Assembly (NCBI GenBank): GCA_945788155.1
Contig: CALZKX010000209.1
Coordinates: 1 to 7,405 of the forward strand
DNA from: an uncultured Flavobacteriaceae bacterium
Lineage (GTDB): Bacteria > Bacteroidota > Bacteroidia > Flavobacteriales > Flavobacteriaceae
Reading direction: 5' to 3'
DNA: 7,405 nucleotides
Part shown: piece by piece, positions 5,780 through 7,405 of the stretch
How the letters are laid out: each line of letters opens with the position of its first letter
How positions within the stretch are numbered: position 1 is the first letter of the stretch
Notes under the pieces: model-generated
The model's input: only the letters and a program-made list of their open reading frames with translations
Told to the model about the DNA's origin: nothing
Databases searched by the model: none
Program-made: the position numbers and the translations under genes

Positions 5780-5809
5780 CATACTCTATTAAAGGAGTAT
5801 GTTTTTTTT
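5780..5809 (+). terminator. Opposite-facing terminator-like hairpin
   Basis: CATACTC (5780-5786) pairs with GAGTATG (5795-5801) across an 8-base loop, and eight T follow on the plus strand (5802-5809). Its T-run points into the 3' end of the GIN lipoprotein gene, so it would stop antisense (plus-strand) transcription. No plus-strand gene reads into it within the preceding 1.1 kb. On the minus strand it would only be a hairpin in the 3' untranslated region. Confidence 0.5.
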
Positions 5810-5816
5810 GATTGGT

Positions 5817-6545
5817 TTAATGTTTACGTACGCTACCAGAAACGCCATCTTTTTTTGTGACTTTTTCTGGATTGCCATAGTATTTTATATCTCCACCACT
5901 TGTTGCTTTAGCATATAATTCATGCGACGTATTTACAGTAATATCTGCGCCACTAGTAGCTCTTACTTCGCTTATTTTAGCTTTTAAGTTCCCTGCTTTT
6001 ATATCACTACCACTTGTGGCTTCAGCATATAACTTATCTGTGTTTCCCGACACCCTAAGATCGCTTCCACTGGTTGATTTACAATCGGCAACTTTTACGT
6101 CTATGTCCAGTTCCATATCACTTCCGCTTGTTGTTTTTAATTCCAAATTATCTGCCACAATTGTATTTGTAGAATATACATCGCTACCACTTGTAGCTGT
6201 GATTTTAGAAATGTTTTTAAAGCTTAACATTACTTTTTTAGATTTTGAATAGCTTATGTTTTCTTCGGTTGAAATTAATAAAACACCATTTTCTATTTCG
6301 GTTATAATGATGTCATGTAAATTTTCGTCTGCTTCTACGCTTAAACTTACCTGGTCGCTTTGGGTTAAATAAACGTCCATTCCTCGGCTTACTTTAATTT
6401 CGGTAAAATCTTCGTTTAGAACACGCTCTACGGTTTCAACATCTCCGTTTCCTCTAACACCGAAGCCATTTCCAAAATCGAAATTACAGGAAACAAGTAA
6501 TAGACTTACAATTAGGGCTGTGATAAATTTTGATATAGTTGTCAT
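5817..6545 (-). CDS. GIN-domain (DUF2807) lipoprotein with six TSGSD repeats
   Basis: The protein has 242 residues from the ATG at 6543-6545. The N-terminus is a lipoprotein signal (MTTISKF, hydrophobic core, LLLVSC) with the lipidated Cys at residue 20. A Gly/Asn-rich linker (GNGFGVRGNGDVETVER) leads into a DUF2807 head-GIN domain. Its first half is KVSRGMDVYLTQSD and VEADENLHDII; its second half is a ladder of turns: TSGSD at 118, 139, 158 and 177, TSGAD at 197 and TSGGD at 215, spaced 18-21 residues. It closes with DIKYYGNPEKV, the usual end of the family. The regular ladder fits a right-handed beta-helix with stacked Ser/Asp turns. It lies 94 bases downstream of the PspC gene, with no TAnnTTTG box in that gap, so co-transcription is likely. 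The molecular role is unproven; the PspC neighbour suggests envelope stress or surface function. Confidence 0.93.
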   Translation of the reverse strand: MTTISKFITALIVSLLLVSCNFDFGNGFGVRGNGDVETVERVLNEDFTEIKVSRGMDVYLTQSDQVSLSVEADENLHDIIITEIENGVLLISTEENISYSKSKKVMLSFKNISKITATSGSDVYSTNTIVADNLELKTTSGSDMELDIDVKVADCKSTSGSDLRVSGNTDKLYAEATSGSDIKAGNLKAKISEVRATSGADITVNTSHELYAKATSGGDIKYYGNPEKVTKKDGVSGSVRKH

Positions 6546-6639
6546 GATTTGATTAATTTTTATTCTTTGTAAATATCTTTTTTAATTGTGTTTTTTAAAT
6601 TTATTATGTTCTGAACTGTTGAATTTTGTTCTTGAATTG

Positions 6640-7405
6640 TTAATTGTTATTAGATTTTATTGAAATTCCACTGGAATCAATGGTTGCTTTTACTTCGCTA
6701 TCTTTATACTCAATTTTATCTCTGTCAACTTCAAGTGAAGATTCTTCATCTTTAATTTCAATTATTGAATTTTCATCATCACAATCCAAACACTCAACAT
6801 CATTGTAGCGAATCTTTAGATAATGGTTTTGTTTACCACGAGATATAATATCTGATGAGTATCTCCAGCTTCTATAGTTACGTGTGCTTTCATCGGCGTA
6901 AATAATACTTCCTTCAGGCATATACAACGTAATTGTTACATCTTGGTCTCTAAATTTATTGTCGGCATCTGTTAAGAAGTAATTATCTAACACCAATTTG
7001 CCATTGTTATAATTAAAACTGTAAATAATTTCTTCAGCACGATCTCTTGCGGCTTGATAGGTTCTACCTCTTGCGTCTTTTACAATTTTCATATAAGCCA
7101 CAGAGTCGTTTGTTGATCTTACCGAAAACCTTACATCTGACGAATATATTTGCTTCACATCGTTATCATTATAAACTATATCAAATTCGTTGCTTCTATA
7201 GTTATTGCGTGCATACTTTTCATTATTAACCATTTCGACATATAATGTGTCATTGGCTTTAATGTTTAACTCTATATTTTCGGTAAATTCACCTTCTCTG
7301 GAAAATTCGGCGACTTCCTTTGCTGCGAAAATTGCCAGAGTCACTATGGATGCTAACCATAATGCTAATAGAGTAAAGTTTGCTGTTCGGCCTACTGGTT
7401 TAAGG
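6640..7405 (-). CDS. PspC-domain membrane protein, C-terminal part (N-terminus beyond window edge)
   Basis: The frame is open from TAA 6640-6642 to the right edge, giving 255 visible residues. A GTG at 7344 lies inside the membrane helix and is not a real start, because KPVGRTANFTLLALW continues the frame upstream. In flavobacteria this junction is typical of PspC-domain proteins of about 550-600 residues, whose N-terminal PspC and helices would lie to the right. The visible part begins with the last membrane helix (about FTLLALWLASIVTLAIFAA). A long extracytoplasmic, charged, beta-rich tail follows, with acidic patches such as DVECLDCDDENS and ending IDSSGISIKSNNN. The CLDC pair could bind metal or form a disulfide. 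The tail resembles the GIN-type domains encoded next, and the gene order PspC then DUF2807 is recurrent in this group. A role in envelope stress sensing or membrane organisation is inferred from PspC. Confidence 0.8.
   Translation of the reverse strand, partial: LKPVGRTANFTLLALWLASIVTLAIFAAKEVAEFSREGEFTENIELNIKANDTLYVEMVNNEKYARNNYRSNEFDIVYNDNDVKQIYSSDVRFSVRSTNDSVAYMKIVKDARGRTYQAARDRAEEIIYSFNYNNGKLVLDNYFLTDADNKFRDQDVTITLYMPEGSIIYADESTRNYRSWRYSSDIISRGKQNHYLKIRYNDVECLDCDDENSIIEIKDEESSLEVDRDKIEYKDSEVKATIDSSGISIKSNNN

Noticed and set aside
6016..6252. TSGSD-encoding repeats as a CRISPR-like or DNA-level repeat array
   Set aside because: The periodicity is protein-level. The DNA copies are diverged in synonymous positions and there are no spacers of constant length with identical repeats.

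Overview
The window is AT-rich and reads as a chromosomal segment of a marine-type or environmental member of the Bacteroidota, most likely Flavobacteriaceae. The signs are promoters of the TTTG / TAnnTTTG type (one clear example drives the tRNA), no Shine-Dalgarno sequences before the start codons, lipoprotein and Sec signal peptides ending in YAQ / VQAQ / VSC, a Bacteroidota-type tyrosine integrase N-terminus, and the PspC-GIN (DUF2807) gene cluster that is common in this family. The species assignment is inference.

Layout. (1) Positions 1-994, minus strand: a PQQ-dependent aldose sugar dehydrogenase lipoprotein whose C-terminus runs off the left edge. (2) 1035-1229, plus: a complete tRNA-Pro(TGG) unit with promoter, tRNA and hairpin terminator. 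(3) 1230-2200, plus: decayed accessory DNA. It holds three copies of a 12-bp repeat, the first fifth of a frameshifted integrase, a broken gene of unknown function, a short coiled-coil ORF and an attC-like imperfect hairpin. This looks like the relic of an element integrated beside tRNA-Pro. (4) 2210-2563, plus: a small orphan cytoplasmic protein of the kind found in mobile gene cassettes. (5) 2664-4683, plus: a perfect 26-bp palindrome, then a two-gene unit encoding an exported MORN/YwqK-type repeat protein and an exported unknown protein, closed by a hairpin terminator. (6) 4847-7405, minus: a cluster read from right to left, with a PspC-domain membrane protein (N-terminus off the right edge), a GIN-domain lipoprotein with a six-step TSGSD ladder, and a second, diverged GIN-domain exported protein. 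The last gene has its own candidate promoter and is separated from the second by a strong terminator hairpin.

Functional picture. Apart from the tRNA and the relic, nearly every gene encodes a cell-envelope or exported protein. The PspC and GIN proteins probably act together at the envelope (stress sensing or surface adhesion; inference from family and clustering). The MORN protein and its partner look like a separately controlled secreted pair. No CRISPR array, intact insertion sequence, complete recombinase or recognisable defence system is present.
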